Source of the DNA: Nocardioides sp.
GTDB lineage: Bacteria; Actinomycetota; Actinomycetes; Propionibacteriales; Nocardioidaceae
Assembly: GCF_030149505.1 (NCBI RefSeq)
Contig: NZ_JASBRN010000045.1
Location: 298,042 to 362,041, forward strand
Direction: 5' to 3'
Length of the DNA stretch: 64,000 bases
Every line of letters starts with the position of its first letter. Within the stretch, counting starts at the first letter, position 1. A program made the position numbers and the translations under genes. Positions 1-9,786 of this stretch are shown here, piece after piece. The notes under the pieces were generated by a model. It worked only from the letters and a program-made list of their open reading frames with translations, was not told the DNA's origin and ran no database searches.

Positions 1-2649
<2,649 letters not shown>

Positions 2650-2660
2650 TCGAGCCGGCT

Positions 2661-2695
2661 CGTGCCCCCGGTCCCCACGTGGGACCGGGGGCACG
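2661..2695 (+). terminator. Hairpin terminator after acnA
   Basis: Perfect inverted repeat with 15-bp arms (CGTGCCCCCGGTCCC and its complement) around a 5-nt loop, starting 11 nt after the aconitase stop. There is no long T tract, as is usual in high-GC actinobacteria. Confidence 0.85.
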
Positions 2696-2762
2696 ACATA
2701 TTTCTGCGTGAACACGCGGGGAAGACCCCTCCGTCCACCTCTCTCGGGACGTGTACCTGGAC

Positions 2763-4064
2763 ATGAGCACGTTGCACGACCGCCTGGTCGACCTCGCCTC
2801 GGACGCACCTGCGGCCACCCCGGACCCCCGGCTGTGGGACCGCGCTGCCCGGTTCCACCGCCGGCGCCGCGCCGGTACGGCGGCGCTCGTGGCCGTCGCC
2901 GTGCTCGCCGTCGTGTCGCTGGTCGGCATCGACACCTGGCAGCGCTCGCCCGGGGTCGACCCGGCGGCGCCGGGGACCGCGCCGGCGCTGCCGGCCCGGA
3001 TCTGGGAGCCGAGCGGATGGTTGCCGGGCAACGACGGTCAGCCGACGGGTCCGCTGGCGCTCCTCCGGGAGACCGAGCGCAACGGATGGCTCGGCTCCGA
3101 GGACGGCGTCGTGGCCGTGTCCGCCACGACAGGGGAGTACCTCTTCCTCGACCTGCCCGACGACGCGCACCGGGGCCACGCGCTGTCCCCGGACGGGTCC
3201 AAGGTGGCGTACTGGATCACGGGGGAGACCACAGGGTCGCCCCAGACCTCGGACGGCCAGGATCTGCCCGTGGTCGGAATCGCTGTCTGGGACGCCGAGA
3301 GCGGAGAGGTCCGGCGGCACGAGGTCGAGACCGAGCACGGCCTCGGCATCGCCGCCGACCCCGTGTGGGCTGATGCGACCGCCCTGGTCGCGACGTGGGG
3401 GGAGTACCGGGTCGGCGACGACGCGCCGGCTCGCTTCCAAGGCGGCTTCTACTCCGGTGAGGGTCTGCGCGTCTGGGACGTCGCGGCCGACGACGCACCC
3501 AGGCTGCTCGGCCTCGACGCGGAGGTCGACGCCGGGAACGGTTCCGGTCAGGTCCTCCTCACCGTCGACGACCGCCCTGTCCTCGACGTCCGCACGGGGC
3601 GGCGCAGCGGGCCGTCGGGTCGCCGTACCGACTACGGGTGGGTGAGCGCCCTGTCACCCGACGGGAGCGCGATTGCCTTCCCCCGCAGCAATCCCGGCCC
3701 GCTCCTGCTGCTGCGCGGGGACGGGCGCCCGGATGTCCTCATCGAGGAGGACGTGGAGGAGGCGGTCGGCTGGACCGACGGTGAGACGGTGGTCTTCGCG
3801 ACCAGCGACCCCGAGGCGGTCGATCGCGACACGAGGCTCGAGGTGGTCTCGCTTGCCACGGGCGAGCGACGGGTCCTCGTCCAGGCCGGGTCGTTCCAGC
3901 ACGTGCCAGGAAATCTGGCGACGGACCTCCTGGCCGTGGAGCCCCGCGACTTCCCCGAGCCGGACCGGCCCTGGGACCCGCGGGTCGTCGCGGCGCTCGT
4001 GGGTTTCGTGACCCTCGTGGCCGGCGCGTGGCTCCTGGGCTGGAGGCGACGTGTCGAGGCCTGA
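2763..4064 (+). CDS. Membrane-anchored partner of ECF sigma factor, WD40/TolB-like
   Basis: Unrecognised protein of about 433 residues. The N-terminus is a short cytosolic helix (MSTLHDRLVDLASDAP), followed by an RRRR stop-transfer, one membrane segment near residues 45-62, then an extracytoplasmic region with repeated beta-strand motifs of the kind found in WD40 or TolB propellers (LSPDGSKVAYW, LSPDGSAIAFP), and a second membrane helix at the C-terminus. The 3' end overlaps the sigma factor start by 14 nt. An N-terminal cytosolic helix next to a SigE-family sigma factor is the pattern of membrane anti-sigma factors, so that role is likely but not shown. I chose ATG 2763 over GTG 2751 because the protein then begins with the helix. 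Confidence 0.7.
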   Translation: MSTLHDRLVDLASDAPAATPDPRLWDRAARFHRRRRAGTAALVAVAVLAVVSLVGIDTWQRSPGVDPAAPGTAPALPARIWEPSGWLPGNDGQPTGPLALLRETERNGWLGSEDGVVAVSATTGEYLFLDLPDDAHRGHALSPDGSKVAYWITGETTGSPQTSDGQDLPVVGIAVWDAESGEVRRHEVETEHGLGIAADPVWADATALVATWGEYRVGDDAPARFQGGFYSGEGLRVWDVAADDAPRLLGLDAEVDAGNGSGQVLLTVDDRPVLDVRTGRRSGPSGRRTDYGWVSALSPDGSAIAFPRSNPGPLLLLRGDGRPDVLIEEDVEEAVGWTDGETVVFATSDPEAVDRDTRLEVVSLATGERRVLVQAGSFQHVPGNLATDLLAVEPRDFPEPDRPWDPRVVAALVGFVTLVAGAWLLGWRRRVEA

Positions 4065-4575
4065 CAGCAGGACACGCGAGTCCTTCGAGGAGTTCGTGGC
4101 CGCGCGCAGGCAGGCGCTGCTGCGCACGGCGTACCTCATGACCGGCGACCACGGGCACGCCGAGGATCTCGTGCAGGCCGCCCTGGTGAAGGCCTGGCCG
4201 CGGTGGGCGCGGATCGCCGACCGCCCCGAGCCCTACGTGCGCAGGATCCTCGCCCGCGAGGTGACCGATCGCTGGCGTGGCCGGCGGTGGCGCGAGGTCA
4301 GCACGGGCACCCTGCCCGAGACGACGGCAGAGACCCGCGACCCCACCGACCGCGAGGTACTGCGCCGCGCCCTCCTCGAGCTGTCGCCTCGACAGCGCGC
4401 GGTGGTGGTGCTGCGCTACTTCGACGACCTCACCGAGCAGCAGACCGCCGACGTGCTGGGCATCGGGCTCGGCACGGTGAAGTCGCACGGTCGCGAGGCG
4501 ATGGCCCGGCTGCGGGAGCTGGTGCCCGACGTCACCGACGACGACGTGGAGGCCCTCGATAGCGTGGCGCCATGA
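4051..4575 (+). CDS. SigE-family ECF RNA polymerase sigma factor
   Basis: ECF sigma factor of 174 residues. Region 2 is seen as AYLMTGDHGHAEDLVQAAL with the downstream KAWPRW typical of the actinobacterial SigE family (TIGR02983), and region 4 as LSPRQRAVVVLRYFDDL followed by the helix-turn-helix TVKSHGREAMARL. It starts with GTG inside the 3' end of the membrane partner gene and its stop overlaps the ATG of the next gene (ATGA), so the first four genes form one coupled operon. Members of this family usually respond to envelope signals; the signal here cannot be read from sequence. Confidence 0.93.
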   Translation: MSRPDSRTRESFEEFVAARRQALLRTAYLMTGDHGHAEDLVQAALVKAWPRWARIADRPEPYVRRILAREVTDRWRGRRWREVSTGTLPETTAETRDPTDREVLRRALLELSPRQRAVVVLRYFDDLTEQQTADVLGIGLGTVKSHGREAMARLRELVPDVTDDDVEALDSVAP

Positions 4576-4898
4576 TCGTGGCCTTCAGCATCTCCCCGAC
4601 CACCGGCGACGAGACCGGGGGTGTCTCGGAGGCGGTCGCTGCCGCGGTCCGGGTGGTCCGCGAGTCGGGGCTTCCGCACGAGACCAACGCGATGTTCACC
4701 AACATCGAGGGTGAGTGGGACGAGGTCATGGCTGTGGTGAAGCGGGCCGTGGACGTCGTCGCCGAGGTCTCGCCCCGGGTCGGGCTGGTGCTCAAGGCCG
4801 ACATCCGGCCCGGCTGGGACGGACAGCTCGCCGCCAAGGTGGAGCGGGTCGAGGAGATCCTGGCCCGCGGCGACCAGGGCCCGGCGAGCGGCGCGTGA
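4572..4898 (+). CDS. Thiamine-binding protein (YqgV/MTH1187 family)
   Basis: Small ferredoxin-fold protein of 108 residues (DUF77). It shows the family features: an N-terminal strand AFSISPTTGDETGGVSEAV, the central YxxxxMxTxIEGEW equivalent (HETNAMFTNIEGEWDEV) and LVLKADIRPG near the end. Related proteins bind thiamine or its derivatives. It overlaps the sigma factor stop by 4 nt and the next gene by 4 nt, so it is co-translated with a sigma factor operon, which is an unusual partner for this family. Confidence 0.85.
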   Translation: MIVAFSISPTTGDETGGVSEAVAAAVRVVRESGLPHETNAMFTNIEGEWDEVMAVVKRAVDVVAEVSPRVGLVLKADIRPGWDGQLAAKVERVEEILARGDQGPASGA

Positions 4899-5458
4899 AC
4901 CGTCGGGTCCTGCTGGTGGCCCTGCTCGGCGTCCTGCTGGTGATGGGCACCGCGCTGCTGCTGCCGCAGGCGGTGGAGCGAGCGCGCCCCGAGCCCGTGG
5001 ACCTGACCCTCGACGCGGTCGAGGTCTTCGAGGACCTGCCCACGACCCACACCGACGAGGACGTCGACTACCCGACAGAGCCGCCGGTCGGTGGCCCGCA
5101 CGCGGACCGCTGGCTCGACTGCGGGGTCTACGACGAGCAGGTGCCGGCGGAGAACCTGGGCCACGACCTCGAGCACGGGACCGTCGTCATCGCCCACGAC
5201 CCCGGCCTCGACGACGGCGACGTGGCGCTGCTCGCCGACCTGCTCCCGCAGAACGGGATCATGACGCCCTGGGTCGGCCTGGACGCCCCGGTCGTCGTCA
5301 CCGTCTGGGGCCACCGGCTCGCGCTCACCGGCGCCGACGACCCCCGACTGCCGCTCTTCATCGCCCAGCTCGGCAACGGCGAGACCGCGCCCGAGCCGAT
5401 GGCCTCCTGCGCCGGTGGGATCGAGCCTCCGCAGGACCCCGGCGTCACCCAGGTCTGA
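4895..5458 (+). CDS. DUF3105 membrane-anchored protein
   Basis: Protein of 187 residues with one N-terminal membrane helix (VLLVALLGVLLVMGTALLL) and an exported domain. The exported part contains the DUF3105 signature around CGVYDEQVPAENLGHDLEHG, where the HxxHG-like sequence may bind a metal. The track start at 4715 lies in another gene; the real start is the GTG at 4895, which overlaps the stop of the thiamine-binding gene. Function of DUF3105 is unknown. It is the last gene of the sigma factor operon and is followed by a large hairpin. Confidence 0.82.
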   Translation: MNRRVLLVALLGVLLVMGTALLLPQAVERARPEPVDLTLDAVEVFEDLPTTHTDEDVDYPTEPPVGGPHADRWLDCGVYDEQVPAENLGHDLEHGTVVIAHDPGLDDGDVALLADLLPQNGIMTPWVGLDAPVVVTVWGHRLALTGADDPRLPLFIAQLGNGETAPEPMASCAGGIEPPQDPGVTQV

Positions 5459-5464
5459 CCGCAG

Positions 5465-5525
5465 CCCGCCGAGCCGGCCCGTCATTCCGTACGACGTGTA
5501 CGGAACTCCGGGCCGGCTCGGCGGG
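5465..5525 (+). terminator. Large stem-loop terminator
   Basis: Perfect 16-bp outer arms (CCCGCCGAGCCGGCCC and complement) enclose a second small inverted repeat (TTCCGTA/TACGGAA). It starts 7 nt after the DUF3105 stop and ends just before the next promoter. Confidence 0.8.
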
Positions 5526-5536
5526 AGCGGGCTGGG

Positions 5537-5542
5537 TACCGT
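5537..5542 (+). promoter_or_regulatory. -10 box of leaderless M3 peptidase promoter
   Basis: TACCGT lies exactly 7 nt before GTG 5550. This matches the spacing of several other leaderless starts in the window. Confidence 0.6.
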
Positions 5543-5549
5543 GACGCGC

Positions 5550-7478
5550 GTGTCCCACCTCGAGCCGCTGACCCTGCCCGCGACCGACGACCTCGAGGCC
5601 TGGAACGGATTCCTCGACACCCGCGTCCTCGGTGGTCTCGAGGAGGCCCGGGGCCTGGTCGCGGTGCTCCGCGAGACGCCGGCGGGCGACCCGGAGACAT
5701 TGCTGGTCTGGAACGACCTGCACGTCGCGCTCGCCAACGCCTTCGCCGTGGCCGGCCTGCTCTCCCAGGTCCACCCCGACGGCGAGCTGCGCGAGCGGGC
5801 CGAGGGCTACGAGCAGCAGCTGCACGAGCTGCGCACCACCCTCATGCTCGACCCGGTGGTGTATGCCGTGCTGTCGGCCGCCCCGACTGACGGACTGCCC
5901 GACGGTGCCGACCGGGTGCTGGCCGACGCCCTGCGCTCCTTCCGCCGCTCCGGCGTCGACCGCGACGAGCGCACCCGCGAGCGGCTGCGCGAGCTGTCGG
6001 CCCGCGAGACCGACCTCGGACAGGCCTTCTCCCGCAACATCCGCGACGGCGCGGGGGAGACCCGCGTGCCGGCGAGCGCCCTGGCCGGCCTGCCCGACGA
6101 CTACGTGGAGGCCCACCCCGCCGACGAGGACGGCAAGGTCACGATCACCACGGGATACCCCGACACCAACCCGTTCCTGATGTTCTCCGCGGATCCCAAG
6201 GCCCGGCACGCGGTCATGCACACCTTCCTCAACATCGGGTGGCCGGCCAACGACCCCGTCCTGCACGACCTGCTGCGGGTGCGCGACGAGCAGGCTCGGC
6301 TGCTCGGCTACGCCTCCTGGCCCGACTTCGACGCCGAGGTCAAGATGATCGGCACCGGCGACGCGGTGGCCGCCTTCATCGACAAGATCGCCGAGGACGC
6401 GACCGCCAGCGCGGAGCGCGATGCCGCCCTGCTGCTGGAGAGGGCCCGCCAGGACCACCCCGGCCTGGGCCGGCTGGACGTCGCGGACGCCCGCTACTAC
6501 GGCGAGGTCGTGCGCCGTGAGCGGTTCGACGTCGACGGCCAGGCGGTGCGGCGGTACTTCGCCTCCGACCGCGTCCGGGCCGGGCTGCTGGAGGTCACCG
6601 GACGGCTGTTCGGCCTGGAGTACGTCCCGGTCCCGGACGCGCCCAGCTGGCACACCGAGGTGGCGACGTACGACGTCAGGCTGGTCGAGTCCGGCGACCT
6701 GCTCGGCCGGATCCACCTCGACCTGCACCCGCGGGCGGGCAAGTACAACCACGCCGCCCAGTTCGACCTGGTCCGCGGGGTGGGTGGTCGCCAGCTGCCC
6801 GAGGGCGTGCTGGTCTGCAACTTCGGCCGCACCCGGATGGACCACTCCGAGGTCGTGACGCTGTTCCACGAGTTCGGCCACCTGCTCCACCACGTGCTGG
6901 CCGGGCGCCACCCGTGGGTCCGGTTCTCCGGTGTGGCCACCGAGTGGGACTTCGTGGAGGCCCCGAGCCAGATGCTGGAGGAGTGGGCCTGGGACCACGG
7001 GGTGCTGAGCAGCTTCGCCGTCGACGAGGCGGGGGAACCGATCCCGGCCGCGCTCGTCGAACGGATGCGTGCCGCCGACGAGCTCGGCAAGGGCTACTAC
7101 GCGCGCACGCAGATGTACTACGCGGCCGTCTCCTACCGCTTCCACGCCGAGCTCCCGGTCGACCTGACCAAGCGCTCGCAGGAGCTCTCGGACCGGTACG
7201 CGGTCTGGGCGCAGCTGCCGGGCACCCACTTCCACTGCGGCTTCGGGCACCTGGAGGGCTACGGCTCGGGCTACTACACGTACATGTGGAGCCTGGTCAT
7301 CGCGAAGGACCTCTTCTCCGCCTTCGACGAGGGCGACCTTTTCGCGCCCGACGTGGCCACCCGCTACCGCGACACCGTGCTCGCCGCCGGGGGCAGCCGG
7401 GACGCCGCCGACCTGGTCGAGGCGTTCCTCGGCCGGCCCTACGACTCGCGCGCCTTCACCGCGTGGCTGGAGGGGTGA
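5550..7478 (+). CDS. M3 family zinc metallopeptidase (oligopeptidase)
   Basis: Thimet-oligopeptidase-like enzyme of about 642 residues, expected to cleave short peptides in the cytoplasm. The zinc site is intact: HEFGHLLHHVL supplies two histidines and the glutamate, and the third ligand is in the following EAPSQMLEEWAW. The C-terminal FHCGFGHLEGYGSGYYTYMWS is the substrate-binding loop of the M3 family. The track start at 5415 runs through a terminator; GTG 5550 is preferred because a -10 box lies 7 nt upstream, with GTG 5541 as an alternative. The downstream YjbQ gene starts at or next to its stop. Confidence 0.93.
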   Translation: MSHLEPLTLPATDDLEAWNGFLDTRVLGGLEEARGLVAVLRETPAGDPETLLVWNDLHVALANAFAVAGLLSQVHPDGELRERAEGYEQQLHELRTTLMLDPVVYAVLSAAPTDGLPDGADRVLADALRSFRRSGVDRDERTRERLRELSARETDLGQAFSRNIRDGAGETRVPASALAGLPDDYVEAHPADEDGKVTITTGYPDTNPFLMFSADPKARHAVMHTFLNIGWPANDPVLHDLLRVRDEQARLLGYASWPDFDAEVKMIGTGDAVAAFIDKIAEDATASAERDAALLLERARQDHPGLGRLDVADARYYGEVVRRERFDVDGQAVRRYFASDRVRAGLLEVTGRLFGLEYVPVPDAPSWHTEVATYDVRLVESGDLLGRIHLDLHPRAGKYNHAAQFDLVRGVGGRQLPEGVLVCNFGRTRMDHSEVVTLFHEFGHLLHHVLAGRHPWVRFSGVATEWDFVEAPSQMLEEWAWDHGVLSSFAVDEAGEPIPAALVERMRAADELGKGYYARTQMYYAAVSYRFHAELPVDLTKRSQELSDRYAVWAQLPGTHFHCGFGHLEGYGSGYYTYMWSLVIAKDLFSAFDEGDLFAPDVATRYRDTVLAAGGSRDAADLVEAFLGRPYDSRAFTAWLEG

Positions 7479-7483
7479 GCGCC

Positions 7484-7888
7484 GTGGACAGCGAGACCTT
7501 CCTCGTCCGCACCGGCGGGCGCGACACCGTCCTGGACCTCACCGACCGCGCCCGTGCCTGGGTCGCGGGCCGCGGCGACGGGCTGCTGCACGTCTTCGTG
7601 CCGCACGCCACGGCCGGTCTCGCGGTGCTCGAGACAGGAGCCGGCTCCGACGACGACCTGCTCGCCGCGCTGGCCGACCTGCTGCCCGCGGACGACCGCT
7701 GGCGGCACCGGCACGGCACCCCCGGTCACGGCCGGTCGCACGTGATGCCCGCGATCGTGCCGCCGTACGCGACGCTCCCGGTGCTGGGCGGGCAGCTGGC
7801 CCTCGGCACGTGGCAGAGCCTGTGCCTGGTGGACCTCAACGTCGACAACCCCGAGCGCGAGGTGCGGTTCTCGTTCCTGGCGGGGTGA
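7484..7888 (+). CDS. YjbQ family protein (UPF0047)
   Basis: Protein of 134 residues of the YjbQ family. Conserved elements are visible: VPHATAGLAVLE, the metal-binding histidines in HGRSHVMPAI and the closing LGTWQSLCLVDLNVDN. Some members complement thiamine phosphate synthase mutants, but the physiological role is unsettled. GTG 7484 is chosen because GGAGGGG sits about 8 nt upstream; GTG 7475 overlaps the peptidase stop and lacks room for a ribosome site. The protein is likely co-transcribed with the M3 peptidase. Confidence 0.85.
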   Translation: MDSETFLVRTGGRDTVLDLTDRARAWVAGRGDGLLHVFVPHATAGLAVLETGAGSDDDLLAALADLLPADDRWRHRHGTPGHGRSHVMPAIVPPYATLPVLGGQLALGTWQSLCLVDLNVDNPEREVRFSFLAG

Positions 7889-7906
7889 GGTCGGTCGCGT
7901 CCGGAG

Positions 7907-7922
7907 TCGAACACGTGTTCGA
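7907..7922 (+). promoter_or_regulatory. Perfect LexA (SOS) box
   Basis: TCGAACACGTGTTCGA is a perfect 16-bp palindrome and fits the actinobacterial SOS box TCGAAC-N4-GTTCGA exactly. It ends 8 nt before the -10 box of the next gene, so LexA bound here would block that promoter. Confidence 0.85.
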
Positions 7923-7930
7923 TCCTGGCG

Positions 7931-7936
7931 TACCAT
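7931..7936 (+). promoter_or_regulatory. -10 box of SOS-controlled leaderless promoter
   Basis: TACCAT lies 7 nt before ATG 7944, downstream of the LexA box. Confidence 0.65.
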
Positions 7937-7943
7937 CGGAGTC

Positions 7944-8315
7944 ATGGACCGACTCGTCGCCCCGCCCGGCTGGCCGCGGGCCGTGCGCCCGCCCGACGCG
8001 CCCGACTGGGAGGTCACGGCCTGCGCCTGGCTACTGGACCTCTGTCCTCCGGAGTTCCGCTCCTACCCGACGCTGCGGCGCCACCCCGTCGTGCTGGCGC
8101 GGTTCGCAGTGCTGCACGTGGAGGGCTGCCACGCCGCGGTCCGGCGCGGGCTGAGCGAGGCCCGCGCCGACCTGCCGCAGGTCGCCGACGGCGACGTGGT
8201 GGAGGCGGCCGTGCAGACCTTCCTGGCCGAGGAGGCCCGGCTCGTCGGCGTACGACGGGAGGTCGGCCTCGTGGAGGAGGCGCTGCGCGGACGCCGCTAC
8301 CGCGCGCGGCTCTAG
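7944..8315 (+). CDS. Uncharacterised small protein under LexA control
   Basis: Protein of 123 residues that I cannot assign to a family. It starts with a proline-rich segment (PPGWPRAVRPPDAPDWE), then a compact helical region (CAWLLDLCPPEFRSYPTLRRHP) and a basic C-terminus (RGRRYRARL). There is no signal peptide or membrane helix. The start is fixed by the leaderless promoter and the upstream perfect SOS box, so the gene is expected to be induced by DNA damage. The next gene, a Nudix hydrolase, has its own promoter. Possible roles include a DNA-repair accessory or a cell-division checkpoint protein, but nothing in the sequence shows this. Confidence 0.85.
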   Translation: MDRLVAPPGWPRAVRPPDAPDWEVTACAWLLDLCPPEFRSYPTLRRHPVVLARFAVLHVEGCHAAVRRGLSEARADLPQVADGDVVEAAVQTFLAEEARLVGVRREVGLVEEALRGRRYRARL

Positions 8316-8324
8316 GTCCAGCGG

Positions 8325-8330
8325 TAGGTT
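8325..8330 (+). promoter_or_regulatory. -10 box of leaderless Nudix promoter
   Basis: TAGGTT lies 7 nt before GTG 8338. Confidence 0.6.
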
Positions 8331-8337
8331 CCGGGAC

Positions 8338-8766
8338 GTGCACGACTTCGCCTGTGTCGTCCTGGTCGACCGCCGTGGCCGCCTGCTCATGCAGGAGCGC
8401 GACGAGCACCCCGTCATCGACCCCGAGAAGTGGGGGCTCTGCGGCGGCCACCTCGAGCCCGGTGAGGACCCGCTGACCGGCGCGGTCCGCGAGCTGGAGG
8501 AGGAGACCGGGGTCGTGCTGGCGCCCGAGGAGCTCGAGCTCGTCGAGCAGCTGCAGGTCTTCCACGAGGGCTACGGCACCTGGGACCAGATGACCTTCTA
8601 CGCCGCCGGCGTCGACCTCGACGATCCCGACATCGCGTGCACCGAGGGACGCCAGATCGTCTTCGTCGACCCTGACCGGGTGCTGGACCTCGACCTCACC
8701 GGCTCGGCGCGTCGCGTCCTGCCGGGGTTCCTCCAGGGCCCGATCTACAGGAGGCTGTCCGCATGA
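8338..8766 (+). CDS. Nudix hydrolase
   Basis: Nudix-fold pyrophosphohydrolase of 142 residues. The Nudix box is complete: GHLEPGE, then RELEEETGV, which together fit GX5EX7REUXEEXGU. The substrate could be an oxidised nucleotide or another nucleoside diphosphate derivative; the sequence does not decide. It begins with a GTG just downstream of a -10 box and its stop overlaps the start of the SMP-30-like gene (ATGA). Its position after an SOS gene could fit nucleotide-pool cleaning, which is an inference. Confidence 0.92.
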   Translation: MHDFACVVLVDRRGRLLMQERDEHPVIDPEKWGLCGGHLEPGEDPLTGAVRELEEETGVVLAPEELELVEQLQVFHEGYGTWDQMTFYAAGVDLDDPDIACTEGRQIVFVDPDRVLDLDLTGSARRVLPGFLQGPIYRRLSA

Positions 8767-9698
8767 CCGGTTCCCGCACGCTCCAGGTCCACCCCGTCGG
8801 CCACGACGGTGCCGAGGACGTCGTCGTCGCCACCTCCGGCCGGCACGAGGGGTCGGTCTACACCGGCACCGTCGACGGCGCGGTGCTGCGGGTCTCCCAC
8901 GACGGCTCCAGGGTCGAGCAGGTCGGCAGCACCGGCGGGCGCCCGCTCGGCATCGAGGTCGACCCCGACGGCCGGCTGCTGGTCTGCGACTCCCACCGCG
9001 GCGTGCTGCGAATGGACCCCGACACCGGGGCGGTCGAGCAGGTCCTGGCGGCGGTCGACGGCGTCCCCATGGTCTTCTGCAACAACGCCGCGATCGCCAG
9101 CGACGGCACGGTGTGGTTCTCCGACTCCTCGCGGCACTTCGGCATCGACCGGTGGAAGGACGACTTCGTCCAGGACACCGCCAGCGGCCGGCTGCTCGCG
9201 CTGCGCCCCGACGGGTCGGTCGAGACCGTGCTCGACGGCCTGCGCTTCGCCAACGGCGTGGCCCTGGCCCCCGACGAGTCCTTCGTCGTCGTCGCCGAGA
9301 CCCGGGGTCGCACGCTGGTGCGGCACTGGCTCACCGGCGACCGCGCCGGCACCCGCGACCTCCTCGTCGACGGCCTGCCCGGCTACCCCGACAACATCGC
9401 CCGCGGCAGCGACGGCCTCATCTGGGTCAGCATCGCCAGCCCCACCGACCCGGTGGTGGAGCGGCTGGGCCGCGCACCGCTGCTGGTCCGCAAGGGTGTG
9501 ACCAAGATCCCGGAGCGGTTCCAGCCCGCGCCGAAGCGCACCTGCCGCGTCCAGGCCTTCGACGCCGCCGGCACGCTCGTGCACGACCTGGACCTCGACA
9601 CGCCCGACTTCCACATGGCCACCGGGGTGCGCGAGCACGAGGGGCGCGTGTGGATCGGCAGCCTGCACGAGCCCTCCGTCGGGGTCGTGGATCTGTGA
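8763..9698 (+). CDS. SMP-30/gluconolactonase or strictosidine synthase-like beta-propeller
   Basis: Protein of 311 residues with a six-bladed propeller pattern: repeated blocks such as GRPLGIEVDPDGRLLVCD, FANGVALAPDESFVVVAE and MATGVREHEGRVWIGSL. The central FCNNAAIASDGTVWFSD is typical of the strictosidine-synthase branch, which includes lactonases and esterases. No signal peptide is seen, so it is probably cytosolic. It is translationally coupled to the Nudix gene. The substrate cannot be predicted. Confidence 0.82.
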   Translation: MTGSRTLQVHPVGHDGAEDVVVATSGRHEGSVYTGTVDGAVLRVSHDGSRVEQVGSTGGRPLGIEVDPDGRLLVCDSHRGVLRMDPDTGAVEQVLAAVDGVPMVFCNNAAIASDGTVWFSDSSRHFGIDRWKDDFVQDTASGRLLALRPDGSVETVLDGLRFANGVALAPDESFVVVAETRGRTLVRHWLTGDRAGTRDLLVDGLPGYPDNIARGSDGLIWVSIASPTDPVVERLGRAPLLVRKGVTKIPERFQPAPKRTCRVQAFDAAGTLVHDLDLDTPDFHMATGVREHEGRVWIGSLHEPSVGVVDL

Positions 9699-9709
9699 GC
9701 CACCCCGTC

Positions 9710-9786
9710 TAGACTCGGAGGCTCCGCCCCGGGCTGCGTGACCCGCACCGTCCCGGGGGCAACGACGCAGGAGGAGGACCCCCCGA
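9710..9786 (+). promoter_or_regulatory. dxs promoter and leader
   Basis: TAGACT at 9710-9715 is a good -10 box. It is followed by a roughly 65-nt leader containing an inverted CCCGGG pair, and a strong ribosome site AGGAGGAGGA ends 8 nt before ATG 9787. Confidence 0.6.
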
